From: Methanoregula sp.
GTDB lineage: Archaea; Halobacteriota; Methanomicrobia; Methanomicrobiales; Methanospirillaceae
Assembly: GCF_028679125.1 (NCBI RefSeq)
Contig: NZ_JAJRCG010000007.1
Span: 1 to 64,000 of the forward strand
DNA length: 64,000 nt
Reading direction: 5' to 3'
The position numbers were made by a program, and so were the translations under genes. The stretch's first letter is position 1. Each line of letters begins with the position of its first letter. Under the pieces are notes generated by a model, which had not been told where the DNA came from, did no database searches, and worked only from the letters and a program-made list of their open reading frames with translations. This document shows positions 52,690 through 62,893 of the stretch, piece after piece.

Positions 52690-53798
52690 AGACGATGGCT
52701 GCATCACGACTCATGATCATTGCAAAAAAAGAGTTCTTCGATCATATCCGGAGCCGCAAGTTCCTTTTAATCTTCGGCATCCTGCTCGTTGTCGCTATCG
52801 TTGGCATGATTGGCGGGCTTTCTGACTACAACAAGAACCTGGACGACTACAACAAGCACTTAAGCACCATCCAGTCGCCGCTTTCCAGTTACATGGCGGA
52901 GAAACCCTCCATCCTCTCGGTCTTCTCCGCGGTCGCCACCTACCTCGTCTTCGTGGGAGGGATACTCGGAATAGCGATGGGATTCGATCTCGTTTCAAAA
53001 GAGAAGGAGAGCAAGTCTCTCAAGATCCTGCTCTCGCACCCGGTGTACCGCGACGAGGTGATCAACGGCAAGGCGCTGGGCGGGATTGCCGCACTCGGCT
53101 GCGCCCTTTTGGTGGTACTCATCATCGCACTTGCCACCCTGCTCGTGTACGGGATCGTACCGGACGGCAACGAACTGATCCTTATTATGATCTTCGGGCT
53201 CGTCTCGTTCCTTCTCATCTTCTCGTACTTCGCCGTCGCACTCTTCCTCTCGACCGCACTGGACGAGAGCGGATCGGCCCTGATCTACACGATGATCATC
53301 TTCATCGCACTCTCGGCACTCGTCCCGACGCTGGCCAACAACACCGTGACCGAATTTGTCGTTGGCAGCCAGCCGGAACTCCCGCAGGAGCTCGTTGACC
53401 AGATGCAGCAATCGGTCAACAAGAGCGACGTATCAGGAATCTCCGTCACCTTCTCGAACAAAGGAAACAACGGGGCATGGGATGCGTTCAACGAAAAGAT
53501 GCAGACCTACTGGGAGAAGCGGCAGATGGTACATGACACGCTGGCACTCTTCTCGCCAACCATGAACTACGAGTCGGTCACCGCCGCAGTCACTAAACAG
53601 TATACTAGCAGTGGGATGGTGGTCGGGGCCAGTGGAAGTACCAGCATTGTCTCCTCATTCAACGTTGTCTCGGCGGGTGATGCCGGGATCGACGGAATCA
53701 TCTCGACGATCACCGCGAACTTAATCGCCCTCCTGCTCTTCCCGGCCGTTTTCTTCGGGCTCGCGTACCTCTGGTTCATGCGGCTTGATGTGCGATGA
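52686..53798 (+). CDS. ABC-2 type transporter permease
   Basis: A 370-residue membrane protein with about six transmembrane helices and a large outer loop between the first and second (residues about 40-75) and another late in the chain (about 230-335). Characteristic stretches are KKEFFDHIRSRKFLLIFGILLV, KEKESKSLKILLSHPVYRDEVINGKALGG and SGSALIYTMIIFIALSALV. Start is GTG 52686 or ATG 52695 (MAASRLMIIAKKEF). Its stop overlaps the next ATG by 4 bases, so the third gene is part of the transporter unit. Confidence 0.88.
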   Translation: MKTMAASRLMIIAKKEFFDHIRSRKFLLIFGILLVVAIVGMIGGLSDYNKNLDDYNKHLSTIQSPLSSYMAEKPSILSVFSAVATYLVFVGGILGIAMGFDLVSKEKESKSLKILLSHPVYRDEVINGKALGGIAALGCALLVVLIIALATLLVYGIVPDGNELILIMIFGLVSFLLIFSYFAVALFLSTALDESGSALIYTMIIFIALSALVPTLANNTVTEFVVGSQPELPQELVDQMQQSVNKSDVSGISVTFSNKGNNGAWDAFNEKMQTYWEKRQMVHDTLALFSPTMNYESVTAAVTKQYTSSGMVVGASGSTSIVSSFNVVSAGDAGIDGIISTITANLIALLLFPAVFFGLAYLWFMRLDVR

Positions 53799-55270
53799 CT
53801 TCCCTGTTCCCGCGGGGAAGAACAGGGACAAATCCCCTTTTTATCCTCGCGCTTCTCACCTGCGCTGCGATCCTCATCCTCCTGCCGCAGCCGGCAGCCG
53901 CTGACCTGACGAAATCCCCGGATACGTACGTTGTGATCAGCTGCGATCTGCCGGGCCAGATCATCGAGGCCGGGGAGACTGCGAAGTTCCAGTTGAACGT
54001 GGTCAACTACGGGCAGGAGAACAACAAGAAACTCTGGTACGAATCGTTCGATTCCGCAAAAAACGACTGGGAGATCCGGTTCATGGAGGGGGATATCGAG
54101 ATCAACAAACTCAGTCTGCCCCCGAACGGATCGAAGACCATCATCCTCGAGGTGGAGACGAGTTCCGATACGCCGGTGGGGGAGTACGCGGTCCGTGTCC
54201 ATATCGGCGACGGCTGGTACTGGGCGTACGTGACTATCTCGGATACCCATAAGGGCGAGAAGGGAACCCTGAAACTCAGCATTGTCGACAAGGATGGCGA
54301 GAAGATCAAAGGGGCAAAGGTCGCGTTTGTCCGCGACGCCGATCACGTGACAGTCGACCAGGTGATGAGCTCAGCCGACGGGAAAGTCGCAACCGATGTG
54401 GAGCCCGGGAGGTATACCCTGAAAATCGGGCGCGATGGGTACAAGGAGATCGAGAAGAAGGATATCCGGATCAAGGGTGGGATCACTACCGATGCGGGAA
54501 CGGTGATGCTGGAGAAGTCACTGTTTGCCGCGGAGATCACCATCAACTCGCCGGTCCTTACGACTACGTCCGACAAGAAACCCCGCTTCGACCTGGCCAT
54601 CAAGAACATCGGGAAGAGCGACGATACCTTCCGACTCTCCACCGAAAACCTTCCCCCGGGATGGTACGTCCGGTTCGAGGCAAAGGCCGTACCCGGCACG
54701 GACATCACCGAGATCTACGTAAAGAGCGGCGAAGAGAAGGCGCTCGTGGTGGAAGCCATCCCGCCGCACGATGTGGCCGTGGGCGATTACCGGATCCCGC
54801 TTGTGATCGATTCATCGGCTGAAGCATATCCCGAGAACCTGACGGCCAAGATCAAGGGGACGTACGATCTCAGAGTCTATGCCGAGAAGTACCAGTACCC
54901 GGTGAACAAGGGCGACCCCCTGACCTTCAGCATCAAGCTGACCAATGCCGGCAATGCCGGACCGCTGACCAACGTGAAGACGGTGGTATCGGCACCGGAC
55001 GGCTGGAGCGCAGAGATCACACCCGAGATCATTGCCGGGATCGCTGATGGCGAGTCGGCAACCGTGAACCTGCGGATCGTCCCCCCGGGCAATATCGTGG
55101 CAAGCGAGTACAAGATCTCCGTGAAGGTGACCTCCGACCAGACCGAGAAGAGTGATGATTTCCGGGTAGTGGTAAAAGAGCAATCGATGGTGGCAGTCTT
55201 CGGGGTGCTCCTGCTTGCCCTGATCGCAGGCGGGGTATATTATATGTTCCGGAAGTACAGCCGTCGGTAA
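53795..55270 (+). CDS. Membrane-anchored NEW3/COG1470-type protein of an ABC exporter
   Basis: A 491-residue protein with a signal peptide (about 12-36), several Ig-like beta domains with the NEW3 pattern (FQLNVVNYGQENNKKLWYES, FDLAIKNIGKSDDTFRLS, FSIKLTNAGNAGPLTNV), a carboxypeptidase-regulatory-like segment (TDVEPGRYTLKIGRDGYKEIEKKDI) and a C-terminal transmembrane helix (about 465-484) ending YMFRKYSRR. The 4-base overlap with the permease gene suggests it works with the exporter, perhaps as an outer receptor or stalk. Function is inferred from context. Confidence 0.8.
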   Translation: MTSLFPRGRTGTNPLFILALLTCAAILILLPQPAAADLTKSPDTYVVISCDLPGQIIEAGETAKFQLNVVNYGQENNKKLWYESFDSAKNDWEIRFMEGDIEINKLSLPPNGSKTIILEVETSSDTPVGEYAVRVHIGDGWYWAYVTISDTHKGEKGTLKLSIVDKDGEKIKGAKVAFVRDADHVTVDQVMSSADGKVATDVEPGRYTLKIGRDGYKEIEKKDIRIKGGITTDAGTVMLEKSLFAAEITINSPVLTTTSDKKPRFDLAIKNIGKSDDTFRLSTENLPPGWYVRFEAKAVPGTDITEIYVKSGEEKALVVEAIPPHDVAVGDYRIPLVIDSSAEAYPENLTAKIKGTYDLRVYAEKYQYPVNKGDPLTFSIKLTNAGNAGPLTNVKTVVSAPDGWSAEITPEIIAGIADGESATVNLRIVPPGNIVASEYKISVKVTSDQTEKSDDFRVVVKEQSMVAVFGVLLLALIAGGVYYMFRKYSRR

Positions 55271-55280
55271 ATACCTGAAA

Positions 55281-55293
55281 CTTTTTTAAAAAG
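55281..55293. terminator. Bidirectional terminator between convergent genes
   Basis: CTTTTTTAAAAAG lies between the convergent NEW3-protein gene and the following secreted-protein gene and gives a T-tract on both strands. Confidence 0.4.
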
Positions 55294-55297
55294 GAGA

Positions 55298-56143
55298 TTA
55301 CTGCCTGCGATATGCAAGCAGTGCAGCACCGAGGCCGATTGCCCCGATCACGATAAACGGCAGGCTCGCAGCCTTCGTAGTCGGGACTGTAGTCGGGACC
55401 GCGGTGGAGAGGGCGGTTGGGGTTTCAGCGGGCTGACTGGTGAAGCCGAGAGGTGGCACGACATTGACGATATAGACCGAGATCGGCTGGGGGCCGGTCA
55501 TGCCGGATTCTCCTCCCGCACAGGTCACGGATGGCGCCTCACCCTTGACAAACGTCACCGCAACACTGGATGCGTCATTGCGTTCATTGAACAGGAGTGC
55601 CTGGCGGGGTTCCAGGGTTTTCACGATGACCCGGTTCCCATCAGAGAGCACGTTCACCGTAGCAGTTGCCGCTGTACAGGTGGTCCCAAAACAGGTGTTG
55701 CAGTCGGGTGCGGTGGAGATATCCAGCGCATAGTTACCAACAAGGGGGGTCGGGATGACGGAGGGTTCTCCGACAAGATCGGTCACGTACTGCCCGCTTG
55801 GGAGATCGTTGTACAGTTTCGCAATGGCGATCCATTCCCCACCGGCGCCACCGACACTCGTGGCAACAACGGTATCACCGTTCTTAAAGATCGTGAACGC
55901 ACTGGCGCTGGGTACGCTCCCTGTCAGGGAGGCGATACTCATGGAGGTGTACGAACAGACCGGGTCACCGCTGGCTGGATACGCGCACCCGTACTGGAGC
56001 GGATTTGCGATGGTTACGGTGTTCTTATCCTGACTCATTCCCGATACCGTACCTTTCACCGTGACTTCCTGGATCACTGCCGTAGCCGGCAGCACGCACA
56101 GGAGAAGGACAGCGAGAAATGATATGATTGCAGCGTATTTCAT
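55298..56143 (-). CDS. Secreted protein with C-terminal hydrophobic anchor, unknown function
   Basis: A 281-residue protein with a signal peptide (MKYAAIISFLAVLLLCVLPATA), a beta-rich outer region with a cysteine-rich spot (CNTCFGTTC), a Thr/Pro-rich stalk (TALSTAVPTTVPTTK) and a C-terminal helix followed by YRRQ. The stalk-helix-basic tail layout resembles archaeal surface proteins that are anchored or sorted at the C-terminus, but no PGF or LPXTG motif is present. Not assigned to a family. Confidence 0.7.
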   Translation of the reverse strand: MKYAAIISFLAVLLLCVLPATAVIQEVTVKGTVSGMSQDKNTVTIANPLQYGCAYPASGDPVCSYTSMSIASLTGSVPSASAFTIFKNGDTVVATSVGGAGGEWIAIAKLYNDLPSGQYVTDLVGEPSVIPTPLVGNYALDISTAPDCNTCFGTTCTAATATVNVLSDGNRVIVKTLEPRQALLFNERNDASSVAVTFVKGEAPSVTCAGGESGMTGPQPISVYIVNVVPPLGFTSQPAETPTALSTAVPTTVPTTKAASLPFIVIGAIGLGAALLAYRRQ

Positions 56144-56248
56144 CCTTACATGCCTCTATTTACTCTGGTATAACGAAAATCGCCGCGAGAGCATAAAAGA
56201 CCGTCGCGTGGCACGTACCTTTTTTACCGGCACGCCAACCCACTTAGT

Positions 56249-56992
56249 ATGAAGGTGACCTTCCTTGGGACCAATGGCTGGTACGATACCCCCACCGGCA
56301 ATACGGTCTCTGTCCTGATCCAGTCGGAGGATTATGATATCATACTCGATGGTGGCAATGGTATTGCCAAAGCCGATCGGTACATCACGCAGGAGAAGCC
56401 GGCGTTCCTGTTCCTCAGCCACATGCACATCGACCATATTGCCGGCCTGCATACGCTCTGTAAATTCCGGTTCAAACAGGAACTGAAGATCTTCACGCAA
56501 AAAGGGACCCGGCAGCAGCTGGAGACGTTTGTTAACGAGCCCTACACGGTGCCGTTTGCGATCCTGCCCTTTAAAAACGAGGTGCGGGAACTGTCGGCAG
56601 GGACTCACCACGTACCATTCACCGTCACCTGCCTCCCGCTCGTCCATCCGGCACCATGCTTTGGGTATCGGCTGGAGCTTGACGGGAAGGTGATTACGTA
56701 CTGCACGGATACCGGCGCCTGCGAGAATGCAGTCATGCTCGCCAGGGATGCCGACCTGCTGATCACCGAATGCGGCCTGAAGCCCGGGGAGACAAGCCCC
56801 GACTGGCCACATATGAACCCGGATGATGCGATCGGAATTGCGAAAAAGAGCGGGGCGAAACGGCTCGCCCTCACGCACTTCGGATCTGGGGTGTACCAGA
56901 CGATTAAAGAGCGGAGGGATCTTGTCCCACTGTTCGCAAAAGAGTGGCCGGGACTGATTGCTGCAACCGATGATCTCACAATCATGATCTGA
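56249..56992 (+). CDS. MBL-fold metallo-hydrolase, RNase Z-like
   Basis: A 247-residue metallo-beta-lactamase fold protein. The two-metal site is SHMHIDHIAGLH (His58, His60, Asp62, His63), with TDTGACENAVMLARDADLLITEC (metal Asp) and LALTHFG later. The pattern is closer to RNase Z/ElaC-like phosphodiesterases than to lactamases, but it lacks the exosite arm of tRNase Z, so the substrate is open. Single gene. Confidence 0.85.
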   Translation: MKVTFLGTNGWYDTPTGNTVSVLIQSEDYDIILDGGNGIAKADRYITQEKPAFLFLSHMHIDHIAGLHTLCKFRFKQELKIFTQKGTRQQLETFVNEPYTVPFAILPFKNEVRELSAGTHHVPFTVTCLPLVHPAPCFGYRLELDGKVITYCTDTGACENAVMLARDADLLITECGLKPGETSPDWPHMNPDDAIGIAKKSGAKRLALTHFGSGVYQTIKERRDLVPLFAKEWPGLIAATDDLTIMI

Positions 56993-57156
56993 CATTGTTC
57001 TTTTTGTAATTGCGATGATATAAGGCGAATTTTAATACTATTTTTCTTTTTAATTCCAGCATGTAGCCATATTTCAAAAAGGCAATGTTAATATACTGAA
57101 ATAGGTAAAAAAGTAAATACCCGAGGCGAGAAGGGTTTTAGCACACGGAGCGGAGC

Positions 57157-60100
57157 ATGGGTGTATTTGATCTCTTCAGGCAGGAGGAACCGGACCGAAT
57201 CGGCCGCACGGGCATCGAGAACCTGATCCGTGATCTCCAGTCCAATGACCCTGACCGTGTAAAGGTGGCAACCACCAGTCTCCAGGCATTCGGGAAACCC
57301 GCCCTTGTTCCTCTGCTTGAGAAGATCAGGAATGCTGATGACGCCCTCCGTTTGAGAATCCTTTTTGTCCTCCATGGCCTTGACAACGTTACGCCTTCAG
57401 AGATCTGCACCTGCATAAAGACCAGTTGCCGGATGGAGGATACTGAGATCGAAACGCTGCTCTCCCTGCCGGGCCGCAATGCCCTCCCGTGGCTCCTGAA
57501 GATTATTGCGGATGCCGATAGTCATGTAAGATTAGTTGCTATTGGCGCCCTTGCAGAAATCGGTGAGCCGGGTGTTCCGGTCCTGGTAAAAGCGCTTTCC
57601 CACCGATCACACCGGATCCGGGCTGGTGCAGCCGAAGCGCTTGTCCGCCAGAAGTGGATGCCCAAAAACAATGATGACTACTTTCATTTTCTCCTTGCGC
57701 AGGAGAAGTGGCCCGACATGATCCGGGCAAAAAAAGGTGCTGTCCCCTATCTCACTGAGGCGCTATCAGACCGGTATTACGGGATCCGCATGGGGGCAGC
57801 CAAAGCACTCGGGGCGATCGGGGATCCCCGGGCGATATCCGCCCTGGGCAGCTTGCTCGCAGACGATGAGAACGAGGTCTGCATCAGCGCAATCGAGGCG
57901 CTTGAACAGATCCATGATGAGAAAGCCGTCCGACCTCTTGTCGATGCCCTCTCCCACAAGTCCTATAATGTCCGGCACATGGCAGCAACAGCGCTCTCGT
58001 TCCTTAACTGGACCCCGGACAACTCGGATGAGAAGGCCCGGTTCTGTCTTGCATCCGAACAATGGCACGAACTTACCAGGATGGGTAAGGCAGCAATCCC
58101 GTACCTTGTCGACCTGTTAGGCAACCCGCGGTACACGCTGCGGGCCGGGGCAGCATCTGCATTGAAAGCCATGGGGACACCGGGCCGTGAAGCCCTGGTT
58201 GCTGCTGCCCACAGCCAGGACCCTGTGATCAGCAATGCGGCACTTGAAACATTGAACGAAAGCTCGGGTGTCCGGTCACAGACAACGGCTCCTGCTGTTC
58301 CGGATCAGCATCCAACAGGAGCAGTCTCGCCAAAAAAACCGGTTGCTCCTCTGGATCCGCGGGCACCACACGGGAAATCCCCGCAATTGCCGTCAAACAA
58401 CACCCACCCGGCACCTGAACAGAAAGCCGGGTCACAGCCAGCCGAACCGGTAGTTCACCCGCCACCGGATCCGCAGCCCGAAGAACAACCTGCCAGAAAA
58501 CCACGGGAGTTCGTTCCGCCACCACTTCCCGATAGTGCCGACCTTTCAGCCCGGGAACGCACACCGGATTTCTCCGGCCTTGCAAAAGAGGTTTCTGAAC
58601 CCGAGATCTCTGACGAGGAGATTGCTACTCTTATCAATACCCTGCAGAGCGGGGACGAGAACATCCGCACCCTCGCGGTCGATGCCCTTGGACGCATCGG
58701 ACCCCGGGCGATCGATGCACTGGCAGGGGCGATCCGCGATCCCTCCATGGAAGTCCGGCTTGCGGCAGCCGATGCCCTCGGCCGGATCCCTGACAAACGG
58801 GCAACCACCCCACTCATCGAGGCCCTGCAGGACAGCGATGAGGAGGTCCGGGCAGCGGCCGCCCGATCCCTGGGCAGGATTGGTGATCCTGACGGGTTTA
58901 TTCCGTTGATCTCCGCTCTCACGGATCCGGACGCCAGCGTCCGGACAAGTGCTGAAAAGGCGCTGGGATCATTTGGTCAAATGGCTGCCGGGCCGGTACA
59001 GAAGCTCCTGTCACATACAAACCCGCTCGTCCGGGGCAGCGCCGCAGCAATTCTCGTAACCATTGCCGGTACCGCCGCTATCCAAGACATCGAACAACTC
59101 GTTTCCGACCCCGATACTGAAGTACGGGAGCGGGCGGTGGTAGCTCTCGGATCCCTCGGGGTGCCTGCGATCCCGGCACTTGCTTTCTTTCTTGCAAGCG
59201 CCGACCCGGCCATCCGCCTGCTTGCCGTCATTGGCCTGGGACAGGTCGGCCCGGCTGCAGAAGAATACCTTGTCGCTGCCTGCCGGGATAAGGATGCCGC
59301 CGTGCGGGAGAGGGCTTCGACCCTCCACGCAGTTCTGCGTAAAAAAGCAGAGGCTGAGGCTGCCCTTGCACCCTCGGAATGCGTTATCCCGTCCACTTCT
59401 GTCTCTCTGCCGGGACCTGCAGGAGCGTCAACACCGACAACGGAACACGAGACCTGCCGGCCGGTCAAATCCGATGGGGACACGATCCTCTTCCTGATCG
59501 AGACCCTTGCCCATTACAGCCCACAGATTCAGCGGAGCGCAGCCAAATCACTGATAACAATCGGAGAGCCGGCGATAATTCCGCTGATCAATGCCCTTGC
59601 ATCGGAAAAACCCCAGATCCGGATTCCTGCCGCCCGGGTGCTGGGCTCAATCGGCGATACCCGCGCCATTCCTCCACTTACAGCGCTCCTGGACAGCACG
59701 GATACGGGTATGAGGAGGGCCGTGGCTGAGGCGCTCGGGAAGATTGGCGATCCCGGATCAATCCCTGACCTGATTGAACTCCTGCGTGATCCCTCAGAGG
59801 AGATGCGGATCGCTGGTGCCCGGGCTCTCGGGGCGATCGGGCATTACGAAGCCATCACCGGCCTCATCGAAGCCTTGTGCGACGAGGAATACAGCGTCAG
59901 GGCTGAAGTCTGCGATGTCATGACCCGGAACGGTCTCATCGTCATCCCCTCGCTTGTGGGTGCCCTCTGCCACCCGTCCCGCGAGATCCGCAGGGGTGCG
60001 GTCTCCTGCCTTGACACGCTGGGCTGGGAACCGGATACGATCGAGGAACTCGTCTATTACCAAATTGCCTGCGAGGCCTGGGTCGCACTTTCACAGGCAG

Positions 60101-60396
60101 GAGACTGTGCCCTTGCACCGCTCCACCGGCTGGTGCTCTCCAGCGACGAAGAGGATCTGCGGATGGGTGCGGTCCTGACGCTGGTCAAGATGGAAAGTCC
60201 GGGCGCCATCGATCTGCTGATCGAGGCACTGCGGGACAAGAGCCTCCAGGTGCGGCGCAAGGCGATGAATGCCCTCGTCGACCGCGGTGAATCCGCCCGT
60301 GATCCGCTGATCGCCGCAACCACCTCGTCCGATCCGGATATCCGGTCCGCTTCAGCACACGTGCTGGAGAGGATTAGCCGCAAATCAAGCGCGTGA
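57157..60396 (+). CDS. Giant HEAT-repeat protein
   Basis: A 1079-residue cytoplasmic protein made of PBS-lyase-type HEAT repeats in three blocks (about 15-365, 480-730 and 775-1079) separated by a Pro/Ala/Thr-rich linker (about 368-468) and a shorter one (about 727-772). Repeats such as AVDALGRIGPRAIDALAGAI and AAARSLGRIGDPDGFIPLI recur every 30-31 residues. No catalytic motif is seen. Such solenoids usually act as protein-binding scaffolds. The partner is not identifiable from neighbours. Its promoter is probably GTTAATATACTG near 57090. Confidence 0.88.
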   Translation: MGVFDLFRQEEPDRIGRTGIENLIRDLQSNDPDRVKVATTSLQAFGKPALVPLLEKIRNADDALRLRILFVLHGLDNVTPSEICTCIKTSCRMEDTEIETLLSLPGRNALPWLLKIIADADSHVRLVAIGALAEIGEPGVPVLVKALSHRSHRIRAGAAEALVRQKWMPKNNDDYFHFLLAQEKWPDMIRAKKGAVPYLTEALSDRYYGIRMGAAKALGAIGDPRAISALGSLLADDENEVCISAIEALEQIHDEKAVRPLVDALSHKSYNVRHMAATALSFLNWTPDNSDEKARFCLASEQWHELTRMGKAAIPYLVDLLGNPRYTLRAGAASALKAMGTPGREALVAAAHSQDPVISNAALETLNESSGVRSQTTAPAVPDQHPTGAVSPKKPVAPLDPRAPHGKSPQLPSNNTHPAPEQKAGSQPAEPVVHPPPDPQPEEQPARKPREFVPPPLPDSADLSARERTPDFSGLAKEVSEPEISDEEIATLINTLQSGDENIRTLAVDALGRIGPRAIDALAGAIRDPSMEVRLAAADALGRIPDKRATTPLIEALQDSDEEVRAAAARSLGRIGDPDGFIPLISALTDPDASVRTSAEKALGSFGQMAAGPVQKLLSHTNPLVRGSAAAILVTIAGTAAIQDIEQLVSDPDTEVRERAVVALGSLGVPAIPALAFFLASADPAIRLLAVIGLGQVGPAAEEYLVAACRDKDAAVRERASTLHAVLRKKAEAEAALAPSECVIPSTSVSLPGPAGASTPTTEHETCRPVKSDGDTILFLIETLAHYSPQIQRSAAKSLITIGEPAIIPLINALASEKPQIRIPAARVLGSIGDTRAIPPLTALLDSTDTGMRRAVAEALGKIGDPGSIPDLIELLRDPSEEMRIAGARALGAIGHYEAITGLIEALCDEEYSVRAEVCDVMTRNGLIVIPSLVGALCHPSREIRRGAVSCLDTLGWEPDTIEELVYYQIACEAWVALSQAGDCALAPLHRLVLSSDEEDLRMGAVLTLVKMESPGAIDLLIEALRDKSLQVRRKAMNALVDRGESARDPLIAATTSSDPDIRSASAHVLERISRKSSA

Positions 60397-60496
60397 ACGG
60401 ATTTCTGCGGTGATCGATCACTTCACAGGAACGAATCGGGCAGGAACAGATCCTGCCCGTTCACCTGCCAGAACCCCGTACCAGGCTCTTCCACGT

Positions 60497-62221
60497 TCAC
60501 TCTTCCGGGGTATCCACGGAAGAACGGTATTCCCCGCAGGGTACCGTGATCTCGAACCGTGCACCTTCCCCAGGCGTCCCGTTCTCGCGGATCGTGATAC
60601 CGGTGATCGAGAGGATCTCGCGGGAGAGGAAGAGCCCAAGACCGGTATTCTTCCCGAATCCCTTGGTGAACAGCAAGGGCTTGTCCTTTGCGGCAATACC
60701 CTCGCCGTTATCGGCAAACGTGATGATCATAGATCCATTCTCCTCGCAGGACGTAACCCGGATCATGTTCATCTTCCCGCCGCCATACCGGAGCGCATTG
60801 TCGATTAAGTTGTAGAACACCTTCTCCAGCAGTGGATCAGCATATATTTCAAGACCGACAGGATGGATAGCAATCTCCACGCGGGGGTAGTGCGCCGGAA
60901 AAAACGCCACATTCGGCTGCACAAGAGTATTAACATTCTGCCACGTCGGTGTTTTAACACCGAGATCCTGGTAATCACGGGTGAACTCCAGTTCTTCCTG
61001 GAGTACACGGGAGATCTTCACCATATTCTCGATGTAGGTGTGCAGAGTGGCCTCCTCCTTTTCCTCCTTTGCAAGTTCTAGGTAGGTCGCAAGGCCGGTC
61101 AACTTGTTCAGCATGTCATGTCGCGTGATGCTGGAGAGCAGGTTCAGTTTCCGGTTCGCGGTCTCGATCGCGCGACTGGCCTGCCGCATCTCAGTCACAT
61201 CGCGTATCATCAGGAGACGACCGCAATACTCGCCGGCACCCGCAGAAATTGTCCGGCACGCCACCTCATAATCCCGGGCGGCCCCATTCCTTCCCTGAAG
61301 GGTTACCGGGAAGACCGCATCCCGTCCGGACTCTTCGCTTTGCAAAAACGCGATGATACCGGGAAGCAGGGTATCCGTGACCGGCTGCCCGATCACCGGA
61401 CGGCACGTTTCATTGAAAATCTTCAGGGCAGCGGGATTCAGATCGCTGATCCGGTCGTTCCGGTCAAGGACGATGATGCCGGCATCAATGGCCGTGAAGA
61501 TGACCGGGTAGGCTACCGGCGCCAGAGAGAAGAGCTGGTACCGGATGATCGCGAGCACAAGAATGATACCCGTGATCATGAACATCACCGGTGTGAGATC
61601 AAGGCCTGGCACCGGATCAAAACCCATAACATAGAGTATGTTGACGAGTGTAGGTGCGCCCGCTGCGATGAGCAGGAGAAGGATCTGTTTCCGGTAGATG
61701 ACGGGCGAACTGAAGAACCGGGATGCGATCAGCAGGAGGGCAATCCCTGTCAGCAGATAGGAGTAACCGGCATGGATCCAGAAGAGAGGGCCGTGCACAA
61801 AATTCCAGATCACGATGCCGTTCACAACATCGGGAATGTAAGTCGTATAGTAGAGGTGGTGGTACGGGTTGGTTGCGACAAGGATCAGAACGATGGCCGG
61901 CACAATGAAGAGCAGGAGTGTGTTCTTCAGGGTGACGAGGTGTTCGCGACCCGTATAACAGAGTACGATCAGCAGCCACGCGATCGGAACCGAAACAATA
62001 CCCGGATATTCGAGCGTATTGAACAGGATATTGGAGGCGAGGTCGGCACTCTCCAGCTGGAATACTGACATCACAGTCCAGAGCGTTGTTGCACACATCA
62101 GGAGGATAAACGGTCGGATGATCGGGGCATCCCGGTGTTTCAGGCTGATCACCGCGAGTATGCCGGTAATGGCAGCAGAGATGAGCAGGGGGACAAGAAA
62201 CGGGGTGTTCTGGATGATCAT
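60497..62221 (-). CDS. Sensor histidine kinase with seven-helix membrane domain
   Basis: A 574-residue kinase. The N-terminal third has about seven transmembrane helices (7TM histidine-kinase N-terminal type), followed by a PAS domain (about 235-345, ITAIDAGIIVLDRNDRISDLNP), a dimerisation helix with the phosphorylated His in SITRHDMLNKLTGL, and an ATP-binding domain with NALRYGGGKM (N box), FADNGEGI (G1) and TGLGLFLSREIL (G2). No response regulator gene is adjacent. It senses something at or in the membrane and phosphorylates a distant regulator. Confidence 0.9.
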   Translation of the reverse strand: MIIQNTPFLVPLLISAAITGILAVISLKHRDAPIIRPFILLMCATTLWTVMSVFQLESADLASNILFNTLEYPGIVSVPIAWLLIVLCYTGREHLVTLKNTLLLFIVPAIVLILVATNPYHHLYYTTYIPDVVNGIVIWNFVHGPLFWIHAGYSYLLTGIALLLIASRFFSSPVIYRKQILLLLIAAGAPTLVNILYVMGFDPVPGLDLTPVMFMITGIILVLAIIRYQLFSLAPVAYPVIFTAIDAGIIVLDRNDRISDLNPAALKIFNETCRPVIGQPVTDTLLPGIIAFLQSEESGRDAVFPVTLQGRNGAARDYEVACRTISAGAGEYCGRLLMIRDVTEMRQASRAIETANRKLNLLSSITRHDMLNKLTGLATYLELAKEEKEEATLHTYIENMVKISRVLQEELEFTRDYQDLGVKTPTWQNVNTLVQPNVAFFPAHYPRVEIAIHPVGLEIYADPLLEKVFYNLIDNALRYGGGKMNMIRVTSCEENGSMIITFADNGEGIAAKDKPLLFTKGFGKNTGLGLFLSREILSITGITIRENGTPGEGARFEITVPCGEYRSSVDTPEE

Positions 62222-62317
62222 AGGACGGCGGTCACCGGAATCGTGTTACTGGAGTTGGATATAAAGGATGTTAGACATTTCTGTTTCCAAAACACGAGGG
62301 ATCATCCCGATAAAAAA

Positions 62318-62893
62318 TTATTTATTCAGTTTCTTCAGCACCCACGCCAGGTTTGCGCCCAGCGTTGTCATGGTCGCAAGCCCTTCCTCATCGTCATTCA
62401 CCTCGCCGGCCTCCAGGCCGAGACCCATGTTCCAGTAGGATGAGCCGGGCACCACCATCTGGCTGATGAAGAAGAAGTGATTCATGGTGTCGAATGCATG
62501 GATCGCCCCTCCCCGCCGGACTGCGACGACCGCTGCTCCGACCTTGCGACGGAACATGTCATCATTGGCCTTGGCAACATACCCGGTCCTGTCAATCAGG
62601 GCTTTCATCTCGGTCGAGACATCGGCAAAGTACGTGGGGGATGCCAGGATGATCCCATCCGCTTCGACCATCTTCGCGATACATTCGTTGATGATATCAC
62701 CCTTGATCGCGCACATCCCGTCCTTCTTCTCAAAACACTTCCCGCACGCAATGCAGCCGTGGATCTTCTTTCCGGCCAGCGGCACGAGTTCGGTCTCGAT
62801 CTTTTCCTTCTTGAGCTCCCTGAACACGGCTTCGACAAGGATAGCGGTATTCCCGTCTTTTCTGGCACTGCCGTTGAATGCAACGACCTTCAT
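62318..62893 (-). CDS. Iron-sulfur flavoprotein, NADPH-dependent FMN reductase fold
   Basis: A 191-residue flavodoxin-fold protein. MKVVAFNGSARKDGNTAIL forms the FMN phosphate loop, and the compact motif GCIACGKCFEKKDGMC (CxxCxxCx6C) is that of archaeal iron-sulfur flavoproteins binding a [4Fe-4S] cluster. SPTYFADVSTEMKALIDRTG is the second flavin contact. Family members move electrons from ferredoxin to oxygen or peroxide. ATG 62893 is preferred over the longer frame. A TATA-like ATTTAATATT lies about 32 bases upstream. Confidence 0.88.
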   Translation of the reverse strand: MKVVAFNGSARKDGNTAILVEAVFRELKKEKIETELVPLAGKKIHGCIACGKCFEKKDGMCAIKGDIINECIAKMVEADGIILASPTYFADVSTEMKALIDRTGYVAKANDDMFRRKVGAAVVAVRRGGAIHAFDTMNHFFFISQMVVPGSSYWNMGLGLEAGEVNDDEEGLATMTTLGANLAWVLKKLNK

